This document shows positions 1 to 7,590 of a DNA stretch of 64,000 nt, piece after piece. The DNA lies in contig JAIEPT010000066.1 in NCBI GenBank assembly GCA_019748295.1, forward strand, positions 35,637 to 99,636, given 5' to 3'. The DNA comes from Gemmataceae bacterium. GTDB taxonomy: Bacteria > Planctomycetota > Planctomycetia > Gemmatales > Gemmataceae. A model generated the notes under the pieces. It was not told the DNA's origin and ran no database searches. It worked only from the letters and a program-made list of their open reading frames with translations. The position numbers and the translations under genes are program-made. Numbering within the stretch: the stretch's first letter is position 1; every line of letters begins with the position of its first letter.

Positions 1-1907
1 ACAACAAGAACCGCATGGGGTATCTGCATCAGAAGATCAATGAGCCGCGCAGCTACGACTGGAACCGCATCCGCGCGTGGGACGACCGCTCGCGCATGCC
101 GCAGTTCAAGTTTTCGCGCATGAAGAAGAACGAGGGCGAATCGGACGAAGACTTCGCCGCCCGCAAGAACAAGGCGGAAGCCGACGCTCGCGAAGCCGTG
201 ATGACCTTCATCCTCGGCCTCACCGCGGAATCGCTGCCTGCCAAGGCGGTCAACACGCCGACCGGCGATCGGGCCGCGGAAGTGCGAGGCCGTCAGGTGC
301 TGGACAACTTCAACTGCTCCGGCTGCCACTTGATCCGGCCTGGGTACTTCGAGCTGAAGCCGAGCGAGTCGACGCTGAAGACGCTGGAGAATCTGTCGAA
401 ACGCCGTCCGGAAGACCATGTCTTTCCGGGCCATCGCAACTGGACGGGCGTGGCCACCGGATCGGCGGACAAGGTCGTCATCCATGGCATCGCGCTGACG
501 CCGACGTCTCCCGCCAGGGCGGTCGTCAACGAGGAGGAAAAGGGCTACAAGGTGCCGATCCGCCTCATGGATGCGACTCGCTTCACGGAAGAGAACAAGT
601 CGCAAGCGGACGTCTTCGCTTCCAAGACGCTGTTCGTGCCCGCGGACGAATTGACCTATCCGAAGTTGCCCGCGGCAACGCTCGAAGACGCGAACGCCCT
701 GTTCGCCAAGCTCCGCAGCCTGGCTTACGGCGGAACGTTCGCCGACAACCTGACCCTGTACTTGGCGAAGAAGGACCCGAATACCTACAAGCCGGAAGGT
801 CAGTTCAAGGACAACTCGAATGCCCGCCCCGCCGCTCCGCCGTCGCTGCATGGACAGGGCGAGCGGACGCAGGGGGATTGGCTGTACCAGTTCCTGCTCA
901 ATCCGTATCCGGTCCGCAAGATGTCCGTCCTGCGGATGCCGCGGTTCAACCTGAGTCCCGAAGAAGCCCGTGTGCTCGTCGATTACTTCGCGGGCGTCGA
1001 GCGTCTGAACAATCCAGGAGCCGGCACGACGTATCCCTTCGAGGATATCGCCCAGCAAGGCCCGGCCGTTCAGGAGGGTTACTTCCGCCAGAAGAACGCC
1101 GAATACATCGCCCGCCTGAAAGCGACCAAGGGCGCTGACGGCAAGACGCTGTATGAGCAACGCATGCAGGAGATGAACTCAAGCTGGGAGCAGATCGCCA
1201 AGCAGACGGAGGCGGAGAAGGCAGCCGCCAAGTCGAAGCTGGACGTGTTCGCTTCCAAGGCCAAGGATGCGGAGACCGCCGACGCCGCCGCCAAGAAAAA
1301 GGTGGACGACGCGACCGCTGCCCTCGGCAAAGCGAAGGACGAAGAGAAAAAGAAGCTGGAAGGCGAACTCGCCGACGCCAAGAAGAAGGCGGCCGAGACG
1401 AAATCGGCTTCCGACTTCGAGCAACGCAACCGCGATCTGTGGGAGAAGGAAGTCGCACGCCTCGATGCCTCGGCCAAGCAACTGAGCGTGGATTCGCAGC
1501 AAAAGGCATGGAGCGAGAAGGACGCTTACCTCACTGATGCGTATCGCCTGGTGATGAACAAGCAGCTTTGCATGCAGTGCCACCAGATCGGGACTTGGAT
1601 TCCCAACAACCCGATCATGGGCCCGCCTCTGCACATCGCTCACCAGCGTCTGCGACCCGGTTGGACGCAGAAGTGGGTCGCTCATCCCGAGCGATTCCTG
1701 CCCTACCAGTCGTCGATGCCGGCGTTGTTTACGCCTGACCAGAATGCGTTCGCCGACGTGTTCCCCGGTTCAGCCCTGGACCGCGTGACCGCCGCCCGTG
1801 ACGTGCTGATGGCATACCCGGAAGTTGCCGCGATGCCGATCAACCGCCAATGGGTTCTGCCGACGCCGCCTTCGAGCGAGAAATCGGAGAAGGGCGAAAA
1901 GAAGTAA
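1..1907 (+). CDS. c-type cytochrome protein, 3' part (5' end outside window)
   Basis: The frame is open from the first bases, and the codons before the Met at 15 are coding-like with no stop, so the gene almost certainly starts upstream. Counting from that Met (630 residues seen), two heme-c motifs CxxCH are visible: C101-C104-H105 in a CSGCH context and C519-C522-H523 in CMQCH. Residues about 395-490 are a Lys/Ala/Glu-rich, probably coiled-coil linker between the two heme domains. Such modular cytochromes are common in planctomycete envelopes and pass electrons outside the cytoplasmic membrane. Two cupredoxin-like proteins follow in the same direction, which suggests a shared electron-transfer role; this is inference. 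The number of hemes in the missing N-terminal part is unknown. Confidence 0.85.
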   Translation, partial: NKNRMGYLHQKINEPRSYDWNRIRAWDDRSRMPQFKFSRMKKNEGESDEDFAARKNKAEADAREAVMTFILGLTAESLPAKAVNTPTGDRAAEVRGRQVLDNFNCSGCHLIRPGYFELKPSESTLKTLENLSKRRPEDHVFPGHRNWTGVATGSADKVVIHGIALTPTSPARAVVNEEEKGYKVPIRLMDATRFTEENKSQADVFASKTLFVPADELTYPKLPAATLEDANALFAKLRSLAYGGTFADNLTLYLAKKDPNTYKPEGQFKDNSNARPAAPPSLHGQGERTQGDWLYQFLLNPYPVRKMSVLRMPRFNLSPEEARVLVDYFAGVERLNNPGAGTTYPFEDIAQQGPAVQEGYFRQKNAEYIARLKATKGADGKTLYEQRMQEMNSSWEQIAKQTEAEKAAAKSKLDVFASKAKDAETADAAAKKKVDDATAALGKAKDEEKKKLEGELADAKKKAAETKSASDFEQRNRDLWEKEVARLDASAKQLSVDSQQKAWSEKDAYLTDAYRLVMNKQLCMQCHQIGTWIPNNPIMGPPLHIAHQRLRPGWTQKWVAHPERFLPYQSSMPALFTPDQNAFADVFPGSALDRVTAARDVLMAYPEVAAMPINRQWVLPTPPSSEKSEKGEKK

Positions 1908-1917
1908 AGCATTCTTG

Positions 1918-2063
1918 CTCCCCTCTTCCCTTTGGGGAGAGGGGCTGGGGGTGAGGGGAAGAGCCCGTGCTGACGCGTCGTCTTTTGTCGCAGACGAAGA
2001 CTTGGCGTCAGCAGCGCTTATTCCCCTCACCCTTAACCCCTCTCCCCAAAGGGGAGAGGGGAA
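1918..2063. repeat. REP-type long inverted repeat (REP#1)
   Basis: It starts about 10 bases after the cytochrome stop codon. The left arm (1918-1962) and right arm (2020-2063) are inverted copies, each built round a C-rich/G-rich hairpin with core CCCTTTGGGGAGAGGGG. The region between them contains a further inverted pair around CTGACGC and GCGTCAG, so almost the whole block can fold. Related copies occur at 19766-19866, 29160-29190, 37398-37420, 39020-39126 and 47523-47755. Confidence 0.8.
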
Positions 2064-2122
2064 CCATACACTCGACAATACGCCCTCCATCCGAGGGTCC
2101 CGCCTCTTCCAGGAGTGTCCCG

Positions 2123-2911
2123 ATGAATCGCCTCGCCCGAGTCGCAGGCTTGGCATGTTTGCTTGCCCTGCCCGCGTTGGTTTCCGCCCAGGAGTGGGGA
2201 AACATCAAAGGTCAAATCACGTTCGGCGGACCGGCCCCCGAGAAGAAGGAACTCAAACTCGGCGCCAACCCCGATAAGGATGTCTGCGAAAAGAACGGCC
2301 CTTTGCAGGACGAAACGTGGGTCGTGAATCCCAAGAACAAGGGACTCAAGAACACGTTCATTTGGCTCGCCGTCGCCGATCCGAAGGCCAAAGGCGCGGA
2401 AGCGAAGCTGCCGATCCATCCGGATCACAAGGAAGTGAAGAACAAGGATGTCGCCATGGATCAGCCGGCCTGCGCGTTTATCCCGCATGCGATCGCGATT
2501 CGCGAGGGTCAAAATCTGATCGCGAAGAACGGCTCGACCATTGGCCACAACTTCAAATACACCGGCAATCCGAACGTCGAGGCAAACGCGGGGAACAACT
2601 TCCTGCTGCCGCCGGGCGCTCAAAAGAAGATCGAAGGGCTGGTCGCCGACCGTCTGCCGATCGCGGTCGAATGCAACATCCATCCGTGGATGAAGGGCTG
2701 GGTCCGCGTCTTCGATCATCCGTACTTCGCCGTAACCGATGAGGACGGCAAGTTCGAGATGAAGAACGCCCCGGCCGGCAATTTCCGCGTGCTCGTATGG
2801 CATGGTTCGGGCGGTTGGCTCGGCGGAGCGGCCGGCCGCAACGGCAAGGATGTCGTGGTTAAGGGCGGCGACAACGACCTGGGCACGATGGAATACCCGC
2901 TGCCGCAATAA
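2123..2911 (+). CDS. secreted cupredoxin-like / carboxypeptidase-regulatory-like protein
   Basis: The start at 2123 is chosen because it follows AGGAG at 2111-2115 and opens a signal peptide (MNRLARVAG..., likely cleaved near VSA-QE at residue 22). The longer frame upstream runs through a repeat. Of 262 residues, the core has a plausible type-1 copper set: H142, then C184, H187 and M190 in the motif CNIHPWM. A C-terminal beta-sandwich with DEDGKFEMKNAPAG resembles carboxypeptidase regulatory domains. Family members are often labelled methylamine-utilisation or plastocyanin-like proteins and are expected to be periplasmic electron carriers. It is followed 90 bases later by a paralogue. Copper binding is inferred from motif spacing only. 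Confidence 0.8.
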   Translation: MNRLARVAGLACLLALPALVSAQEWGNIKGQITFGGPAPEKKELKLGANPDKDVCEKNGPLQDETWVVNPKNKGLKNTFIWLAVADPKAKGAEAKLPIHPDHKEVKNKDVAMDQPACAFIPHAIAIREGQNLIAKNGSTIGHNFKYTGNPNVEANAGNNFLLPPGAQKKIEGLVADRLPIAVECNIHPWMKGWVRVFDHPYFAVTDEDGKFEMKNAPAGNFRVLVWHGSGGWLGGAAGRNGKDVVVKGGDNDLGTMEYPLPQ

Positions 2912-3001
2912 CGCGCGAAACGCAACAGGGAGCAGCGACACCGTCGCCGCTCCCCGCTTTCTTGAAAGTCACCGTTGTTTCATCACACAGGAGAATACTC
3001 G

Positions 3002-3826
3002 ATGAATCGTATTGGATCATTGGTTGCCGGCTTCGCGCTGGTGGCCCTGCTTTCGGGCTGCCCCTCCAACAAGGACGCTCCCAAGGGAGACAGCACGCCG
3101 AAAGGCGATAAGGCTCCGGCCGACAAGAAGGTTGTCGAAGGCAAGAAGGGCAAATTGGAAGAACTCACGGCCAAGACCGACGCGGTCGTGAAGGTGAAAG
3201 TCACGACCGACGCCAAGCTGGGCGACGTGATCAAGGCTTTAGAAGCACACGGAGACAAGTCCGTGTGCCTCGCAGGCACGGAAGAAGAGAAACGCGAACA
3301 GACTTGGATCCCCGGCAAAGACGGCGGCCTCGCCAATGTCGTCGTGTGGTTCGAAGCTCCTGCGGGCAAGAAGTTCGCCGATGCCAAGGTGGAAGGCACG
3401 GCGTCCATCGACCAACCGCACTGCGCGTTCGTTCCGCACGTCGTCGTCGTGAAGCCTGGCCAAAAGTTCGTCGTGAAGAACAGTTCAAAGGTTCTTCACA
3501 ACTCGAAAATCACCGGCGACGCATCGGTCGATAATTCCTTCAACCCAACGATCAAGGCGGGCGATGAGGCCCCGATTGACCTGAAGTCGCAGCGCGATCC
3601 GCTCGACATTGCTTGCTCGATCCACCCTTGGATGAGCGGCAAGATCTTCGCGCCGAGCCACCCCTATATCGGCGTCTCCGACGACAAGGGCGAAATCACC
3701 ATCCCGAACGTCCCGAGCGGCGTCGAACTCAAGATGGTGATCTGGCACGAAGGCAAGGGGAAGACGGAAGAGACCGTCACCCTGAAGGCCGGCGACAACA
3801 GCTTCGACAAGAAGATTACGAAGTAA
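3002..3826 (+). CDS. cupredoxin-like lipoprotein, paralogue of the upstream gene
   Basis: The start at 3002 follows CAGGAG. It begins a lipoprotein signal ending in LLSGC with lipidation Cys20, followed by a low-complexity Lys/Asp/Pro linker (about residues 21-60). Of 274 residues, the core repeats the neighbour's architecture: H166, C205, H208 and M211 in CSIHPWM, then a small beta domain with DDKGEITIPNVPSG. The likely role is a membrane-anchored copper electron carrier partnering the cytochrome and the soluble paralogue upstream. The pair looks like a tandem duplication in which one copy gained a lipid anchor. A strong hairpin terminator follows at 3854-3880. Confidence 0.8.
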   Translation: MNRIGSLVAGFALVALLSGCPSNKDAPKGDSTPKGDKAPADKKVVEGKKGKLEELTAKTDAVVKVKVTTDAKLGDVIKALEAHGDKSVCLAGTEEEKREQTWIPGKDGGLANVVVWFEAPAGKKFADAKVEGTASIDQPHCAFVPHVVVVKPGQKFVVKNSSKVLHNSKITGDASVDNSFNPTIKAGDEAPIDLKSQRDPLDIACSIHPWMSGKIFAPSHPYIGVSDDKGEITIPNVPSGVELKMVIWHEGKGKTEETVTLKAGDNSFDKKITK

Positions 3827-3853
3827 CTCTCTTGTTGCGTAACAAGCATCGGG

Positions 3854-3880
3854 CGGCCCGCGAGCGATCGCGGGCCGTTT
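3854..3880 (+). terminator. intrinsic-type terminator after the cupredoxin pair
   Basis: A perfect 10-bp stem (CGGCCCGCGA with TCGCGGGCCG) closes a GCGA loop and is followed by TTTGCTTTG. It lies 27 bases after the stop at 3826. The T-run is short, so termination is likely but not certain. Confidence 0.7.
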
Positions 3881-3956
3881 GCTTTGCGCTGGCATCGTCG
3901 GCTTTCCTCCGTCATCATGAATGCCTCCCGCCTTCGTATCTGCAACGACGCAACCC

Positions 3957-4059
3957 AAGCCCAGGGGCGAGCGCAGCGAGCTCCTGGGATCCAGACCGTA
4001 AACGTATCGCTCTTCCGGCACTCCGATCCCAGGAGCTCCCTACGGTCGCCCTTGGGCTT
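3957..4059. repeat. twin-hairpin element, family B copy 1 (103 bp)
   Basis: It is bounded by AAG...CTT. The left hairpin is 3960-3988 (outer stem CCCAGG/CCTGGG, inner stem GC-gca-GC); the right hairpin is 4028-4056 (outer CCCAGG/CTTGGG, inner CC-tac-GG). A 39-nt spacer separates them. Copy 2 at 5613-5715 is also 103 bp, is inverted relative to this one, and keeps 32 of 39 spacer bases. The remaining bases of 3827-4146 contain only the terminator above and no recognisable gene. Confidence 0.85.
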
Positions 4060-4146
4060 GCGGACTCTGATCTGGTTTGCAATCGGGCAAACGCCGATAA
4101 CATGGTGGGTGACTGTCCGCCGTCCTCGCCGTCGTGAGCTTGCTGC

Positions 4147-4788
4147 ATGTGGGATCTGAATCTCATCCGTCTTCTCGACTTTTACCTCGCGTTCATGTTC
4201 TTCGTCGGCACGCTTCGGCGTTTCGCGCAGTATCGCAAGATGGCGCAGATCGCATTTACCGTCCCGGGCCGATGGCCGATGTTGCTGAAGCTGATCCACG
4301 ATCATCGTACCGTTTTCGCCACCTGGGGAACGATCGCCCCAGCCATTCTTGCCGCCGCCGTCATGATCATTCAACTCATCGCCTCGCGCGGCGTTTGGCC
4401 GATGGCGGGGACGCCGGATGGCCTCACGGTGGGCGTGTTGCTTCAGCATTGGCCGGCGATGTTCGCGGTGGTGCCGCTTGGGTTGGCGATGATCGGATTC
4501 GACGCCTGGGGCATGACGATGGTGAGCAACATCGATCGTGCCCAACTCGACAAGTATTTCGATCAGGCCGAATATTGGCTCCGCTCGCCCGCCGCACACG
4601 TGGTCCGTTTCGCGACGTTCGGGTATATCAATCCGCGGCGAATGGTGAACTTGGAAGTGCGGAAAGCTTTGGTCGCCGCCAGTTCGCTCATCAACTACAC
4701 GCTCTGGTGGATGAACATTCAGGTCGGCCTGCGGATACTATTTGGCCTGGCGCTCTGGATCACCTGGGCGTTCACGCGTCGTGTGTAG
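4147..4788 (+). CDS. conserved-type membrane protein, function unknown
   Basis: A 213-residue protein with hydrophobic segments near residues 6-22, 58-80, 98-118 and 178-208, so three or four membrane passes are likely. The cytoplasmic-looking stretch between them is rich in Arg/Tyr/Asp. I recognise no catalytic motif and do not assign a family. The ribosome-binding site is weak. The TAG stop codon at 4786-4788 is also the outer edge of repeat element A1, so the element defines the end of the reading frame. A metal-type regulator gene follows 146 bases downstream. Confidence 0.7.
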   Translation: MWDLNLIRLLDFYLAFMFFVGTLRRFAQYRKMAQIAFTVPGRWPMLLKLIHDHRTVFATWGTIAPAILAAAVMIIQLIASRGVWPMAGTPDGLTVGVLLQHWPAMFAVVPLGLAMIGFDAWGMTMVSNIDRAQLDKYFDQAEYWLRSPAAHVVRFATFGYINPRRMVNLEVRKALVAASSLINYTLWWMNIQVGLRILFGLALWITWAFTRRV

Positions 4789-4876
4789 CCCTCTCGCTCC
4801 GCGAGAGGTAAGCGGAAGAATGCCGTGCCGTCGCAAGGCGCGTTGCCGCTTACCTCTCGCGGAGCGAGAGGGCTAC
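4785..4876. repeat. twin-hairpin element, family A copy 1
   Basis: The outer arms GTAGCC/GGCTAC enclose two identical mini-hairpins, CCTCTCGC-TCC-GCGAGAGG at 4790-4808 and its inverted copy at 4853-4871, each flanked by TAAGCGG or its complement. The first bases supply the stop codon of the upstream gene. Other copies are at 24831-24921 and 31338-31437; family D at 29192-29305 is a variant. Confidence 0.85.
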
Positions 4877-4934
4877 ATAGAAACCGCCCAATCCGTATCC
4901 CAACTACGAACCCTATTCCCGCGTTCGGTGCGGC

Positions 4935-5603
4935 ATGAGCGAAGAGGTGACGCCGGCGGTGCAGGACTATCTCAAGGCGATCCACGCCTTGGGAGGCGCG
5001 GATGCCGTCGTCTCGTCGCTCGACATCGCCTCCCGGCTTCAGGTGCGTGCGCCTTCCGTCAGCGGCATGCTCAAGCGGCTTGCTGAACAGGAATTGATCC
5101 ACTACGAGATTCGCCGCGGCGCTCAGCTAACGGACCTCGGCATCGCCCAGGCGCGCCGGGTCATTCGCCGGCATCGGCTCGTCGAGTTGTTCCTGACGAA
5201 AGTGCTTGGCCTCGACTGGAGCGAAGTCGACCAGGAAGCCGAGTTGCTCGAGCATGCGATCTCGCCTCGGCTCGAACAGGCGATCGCGAAGCATCTCGGC
5301 GAACCGCTCGAAGATCCGCACGGCCATCTGATTCCAAATGAACACGGCGAGATGCGCCGCCGCGATTTGCTGACGCTGAATCATTTCCGCGCGGGCCAGA
5401 CCGTCGTCATTCGCGAAGCGCAGGACGACAATCCCGAACGCCTCAAACGCTGGAGCACACTGGGGCTCACGCCTGGCGCGGTCGTGCGATTCGTGGGCTA
5501 TCAGGAATTGGACGACCTCTTCAGCATTGAAGTCAACGGGCAACCGTTGCACGTCGGCAGCGAAGGCCTGGTGGGCCTCCGCGGCGAACGGATCGAAGAG
5601 TGA
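4935..5603 (+). CDS. DtxR/MntR-family metal-dependent transcriptional regulator
   Basis: A 222-residue protein with the three-part DtxR layout. The winged helix is residues 1-65 (VQDYLKAIHALGG, then a recognition-helix motif RAPSVSGMLKRL), the metal-binding/dimerisation helices are about 66-140 (RRHRLVELFLTKVLGLDW, EAELLEHAISPRLEQAI), and the C-terminal SH3/FeoA-like domain is about 148-220. The family represses iron or manganese uptake or storage genes when metal is bound. No transporter gene lies next to it, so the target cannot be read from context. The metal cannot be assigned. It is separated from ribBA by repeat B2. Confidence 0.9.
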   Translation: MSEEVTPAVQDYLKAIHALGGADAVVSSLDIASRLQVRAPSVSGMLKRLAEQELIHYEIRRGAQLTDLGIAQARRVIRRHRLVELFLTKVLGLDWSEVDQEAELLEHAISPRLEQAIAKHLGEPLEDPHGHLIPNEHGEMRRRDLLTLNHFRAGQTVVIREAQDDNPERLKRWSTLGLTPGAVVRFVGYQELDDLFSIEVNGQPLHVGSEGLVGLRGERIEE

Positions 5604-5612
5604 GTCTCATCC

Positions 5613-5715
5613 AAGCCCAGGGGCGACCGTAGGGAGCTCCTGGGTTCGGAGTGTCGGAAGCGCGACATGTTTTCGTTCTGGATCCCAGGAGCTCGCTGCG
5701 CTCGCCCCTGGGCTT
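5613..5715. repeat. twin-hairpin element, family B copy 2 (103 bp, inverted relative to copy 1)
   Basis: It begins 9 bases after the DtxR-type stop codon. Hairpins are 5616-5644 (inner stem CC-gta-GG) and 5684-5712 (inner stem GC-tgc-GC). Its reverse complement aligns over its full length with copy 1, including the spacer, so it is the same element in the other orientation. It lies in the leader of ribBA. I see no FMN riboswitch signature there. Confidence 0.85.
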
Positions 5716-5767
5716 GGAACCAACGATTGCGATCTCAATCGCCTAGAATGAACGCAAAGGAGCGCTC

Positions 5768-7024
5768 ATGGCGGAACTAGGCGAATTCTGCACCATCGAA
5801 GAAGCAATCGAGGATCTCCGCGCGGGCCGAATGGTCGTGCTCGTGGACGACGAGCATCGCGAAAACGAAGGGGATCTCATCATCCCCGGCGAAAAGGCGA
5901 CGCCGGAAGCGATCAACTTCATGATGCGCAACGGCTGCGGCATCGTGTGTCTGGCCATGTCGTCCAACATCTGCAATCGGCTTGGCCTCGAACCCGTCTC
6001 GGCCAGCAACGTCGATCCGACCTCCACGCCCTTCACCCAATCCATCGACGCCCGCACCGGCATCACGACGGGGACCTCGGCCTTCGATCGTGCCCGCACC
6101 GTGGAAGTCGTGATCGACGACCGTTCCGGCCCCGCCGACATTGTGCGCGGCAAGGGCCACGTCTTTGGCTTGCGGGCGAAAGAAGGCGGCGTTCTGGTTC
6201 GCGCGGGGCATACCGAGGGGAGCATCGATCTTTCGCGCCTGGCCGGGTTCAAGGAAGCGGCCGTCATTTGCGAGATCGTGCAGCCCGATGGGCACATGGC
6301 TCATTTGCCGGAGTTGCGCGAGTTCTGCAAGACGCATCAGATCAAGATGTGCACGATCGAGGACCTCATCAAATATCGCCGCGCGAAGGAACGGATGATT
6401 CGCCGCGAGTTGGTGGTGAAGCTGCCGACGAAGTTCGGCGACTTCGATTTGATTCCCTATACGTCGATGGTGGACCTCGAACCGCACCTTGCTCTCTGCC
6501 TCGGAGGCGTTGGCCTTGATTCGAATGGGACGCCGCCGATTCAGGCGGACCCGATTCTGGTCCGCATTCACAGCCAGTGTCTTACCGGCGATATTTTCGA
6601 AAGCATGCTCTGCGATTGCGGTTCGCAGCTTCATCAGGCGATGGCCCAGGTCGCCGCCGCCGGGAAGGGCTGCGTGCTTTACATGCGGCAAGAAGGGCGC
6701 GGCATCGGCCTGTTGCCCAAACTGCGGGCCTACAAATTGCAGCAGGAAGAGGGGATGGACACGGTCGAAGCGAACCAGAAACTCGGCTTCGCTCCGGACC
6801 TCCGCCAGTACGGCATCGGCGCCCAAATCCTCATCGACCTCGGCATCCGCGACATTCGCTTGCTGACGAACAATCCCCGCAAGATCGTTGGGCTCGATGG
6901 TTACGGCCTGCGCATCGTCGAACGCGTGCCGATACAAATCGCACCCAATCAGCGGAACATGCAATACCTGCGGACCAAGAAGGACAAGCTGGGCCACCTG
7001 CTTGACGACTTCGGGACCAAGTAG
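5768..7024 (+). CDS. ribBA: bifunctional 3,4-dihydroxy-2-butanone-4-phosphate synthase / GTP cyclohydrolase II
   Basis: A 418-residue riboflavin biosynthesis enzyme; the start is fixed by AAAGGAG five bases upstream. The N-terminal half (about 1-205) is the DHBP synthase with its acidic loop [11 protein letters not shown] and the [13 protein letters not shown] motif. It makes the four-carbon unit from ribulose 5-phosphate. The C-terminal half (about 210-405) is GTP cyclohydrolase II, with the zinc cysteines of [19 protein letters not shown] and the catalytic RQEGRGIGL segment. It opens GTP to the pyrimidine precursor. Both halves look intact. No other rib genes are adjacent, which is common in planctomycetes, where pathways tend to be scattered. 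Confidence 0.95.
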   Translation: MAELGEFCTIEEAIEDLRAGRMVVLVDDEHRENEGDLIIPGEKATPEAINFMMRNGCGIVCLAMSSNICNRLGLEPVSASNVDPTSTPFTQSIDARTGITTGTSAFDRARTVEVVIDDRSGPADIVRGKGHVFGLRAKEGGVLVRAGHTEGSIDLSRLAGFKEAAVICEIVQPDGHMAHLPELREFCKTHQIKMCTIEDLIKYRRAKERMIRRELVVKLPTKFGDFDLIPYTSMVDLEPHLALCLGGVGLDSNGTPPIQADPILVRIHSQCLTGDIFESMLCDCGSQLHQAMAQVAAAGKGCVLYMRQEGRGIGLLPKLRAYKLQQEEGMDTVEANQKLGFAPDLRQYGIGAQILIDLGIRDIRLLTNNPRKIVGLDGYGLRIVERVPIQIAPNQRNMQYLRTKKDKLGHLLDDFGTK

Positions 7025-7131
7025 CGGCTCGCGGCAGAAGTTGGCGTCACGCCTTACGGTCTCGGGAAAGCTGGAAGCGGCTTGATCTTTGCTGAGTAAT
7101 GCCGAATGCTCCTCGCTTTGGAGATTCGCCC

Positions 7132-7473
7132 ATGATGCTCCTGCCTGGCGACAAGATCCTCATCGCCCATCGCCGTCTTTTCGAGAGCGACGATCCGCGC
7201 TTCTTCATCGGCACCGTCGATTCGTACGAAGACGGGATGGCTCGGATTACGGGCACCTCATTCGTTCGCGAGCGGGTGAGCGGCCGGATTCAGGCGAAAG
7301 AGGAGCCTGCGACGAAGATCGTATCGCTCGCTTCAGGCACCTTGCTGGCTTACGTCTTGCCTCAGACGGCCGATCTGTCGTCCGTGCGATTCGCTCAAGA
7401 GGGGGGCAAACTCACTGCCGCCGACGGCAAAAGCTTCTCGATGAACCTCAGCGAGTTTCTGGGCAACGCGTAA
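7132..7473 (+). CDS. small conserved-type protein, function unknown
   Basis: A 113-residue protein. The start at 7132 is preferred over an upstream ATG (7099) because GGAG at 7120-7123 sits eight bases before it. It has no signal peptide or membrane segment. The N-terminal half, with LLPGDKILIAHRRLFESDDPRFFIGTV, looks like a small beta-barrel; the rest has no motif I know. It lies in the same direction as ribBA, 107 bases downstream. A perfect inverted repeat follows, separating it from the convergent DUF1501 gene. Function is not assigned. Confidence 0.7.
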   Translation: MMLLPGDKILIAHRRLFESDDPRFFIGTVDSYEDGMARITGTSFVRERVSGRIQAKEEPATKIVSLASGTLLAYVLPQTADLSSVRFAQEGGKLTAADGKSFSMNLSEFLGNA

Positions 7474-7500
7474 GCATTCGCCGAGGTGAAGCATCAAGGC

Positions 7501-7573
7501 AAGGACAGAATCATTACGTACAGAATCATTTGTGAAAGCAATTCATGATTCTGTACGTAATGATTCTGTCCTT
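7501..7573. repeat. perfect 29-bp inverted repeat between convergent genes
   Basis: Arms 7501-7529 and 7545-7573 are exact reverse complements with a 15-nt loop. Each arm itself contains two copies of ACAGAATCAT separated by TACGT-type sequence. Its position between two converging stop codons (7473 and 7591) suits a bidirectional terminator, although the stem is AT-richer than its surroundings, which also suits an inserted palindromic element. Confidence 0.85.
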
Positions 7574-7590
7574 ATCATCAACTGGCAACA

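Noticed and set aside
74..1140. A 353-codon open frame overlapping the cytochrome gene in another frame
   Set aside because: It is the shadow of a real coding frame in GC-rich DNA: Arg/Pro/Ala-rich composition, no ribosome-binding site, no family.
4785..4876. Family A repeats as coding sequence (they translate to LAPREVSG-type peptides fused to genes)
   Set aside because: The translated text recurs only because the repeat recurs; real starts with ribosome-binding sites lie downstream of it.
5604..5767. FMN riboswitch in front of ribBA
   Set aside because: The leader is occupied by repeat B2 and shows none of the conserved RFN-element segments.
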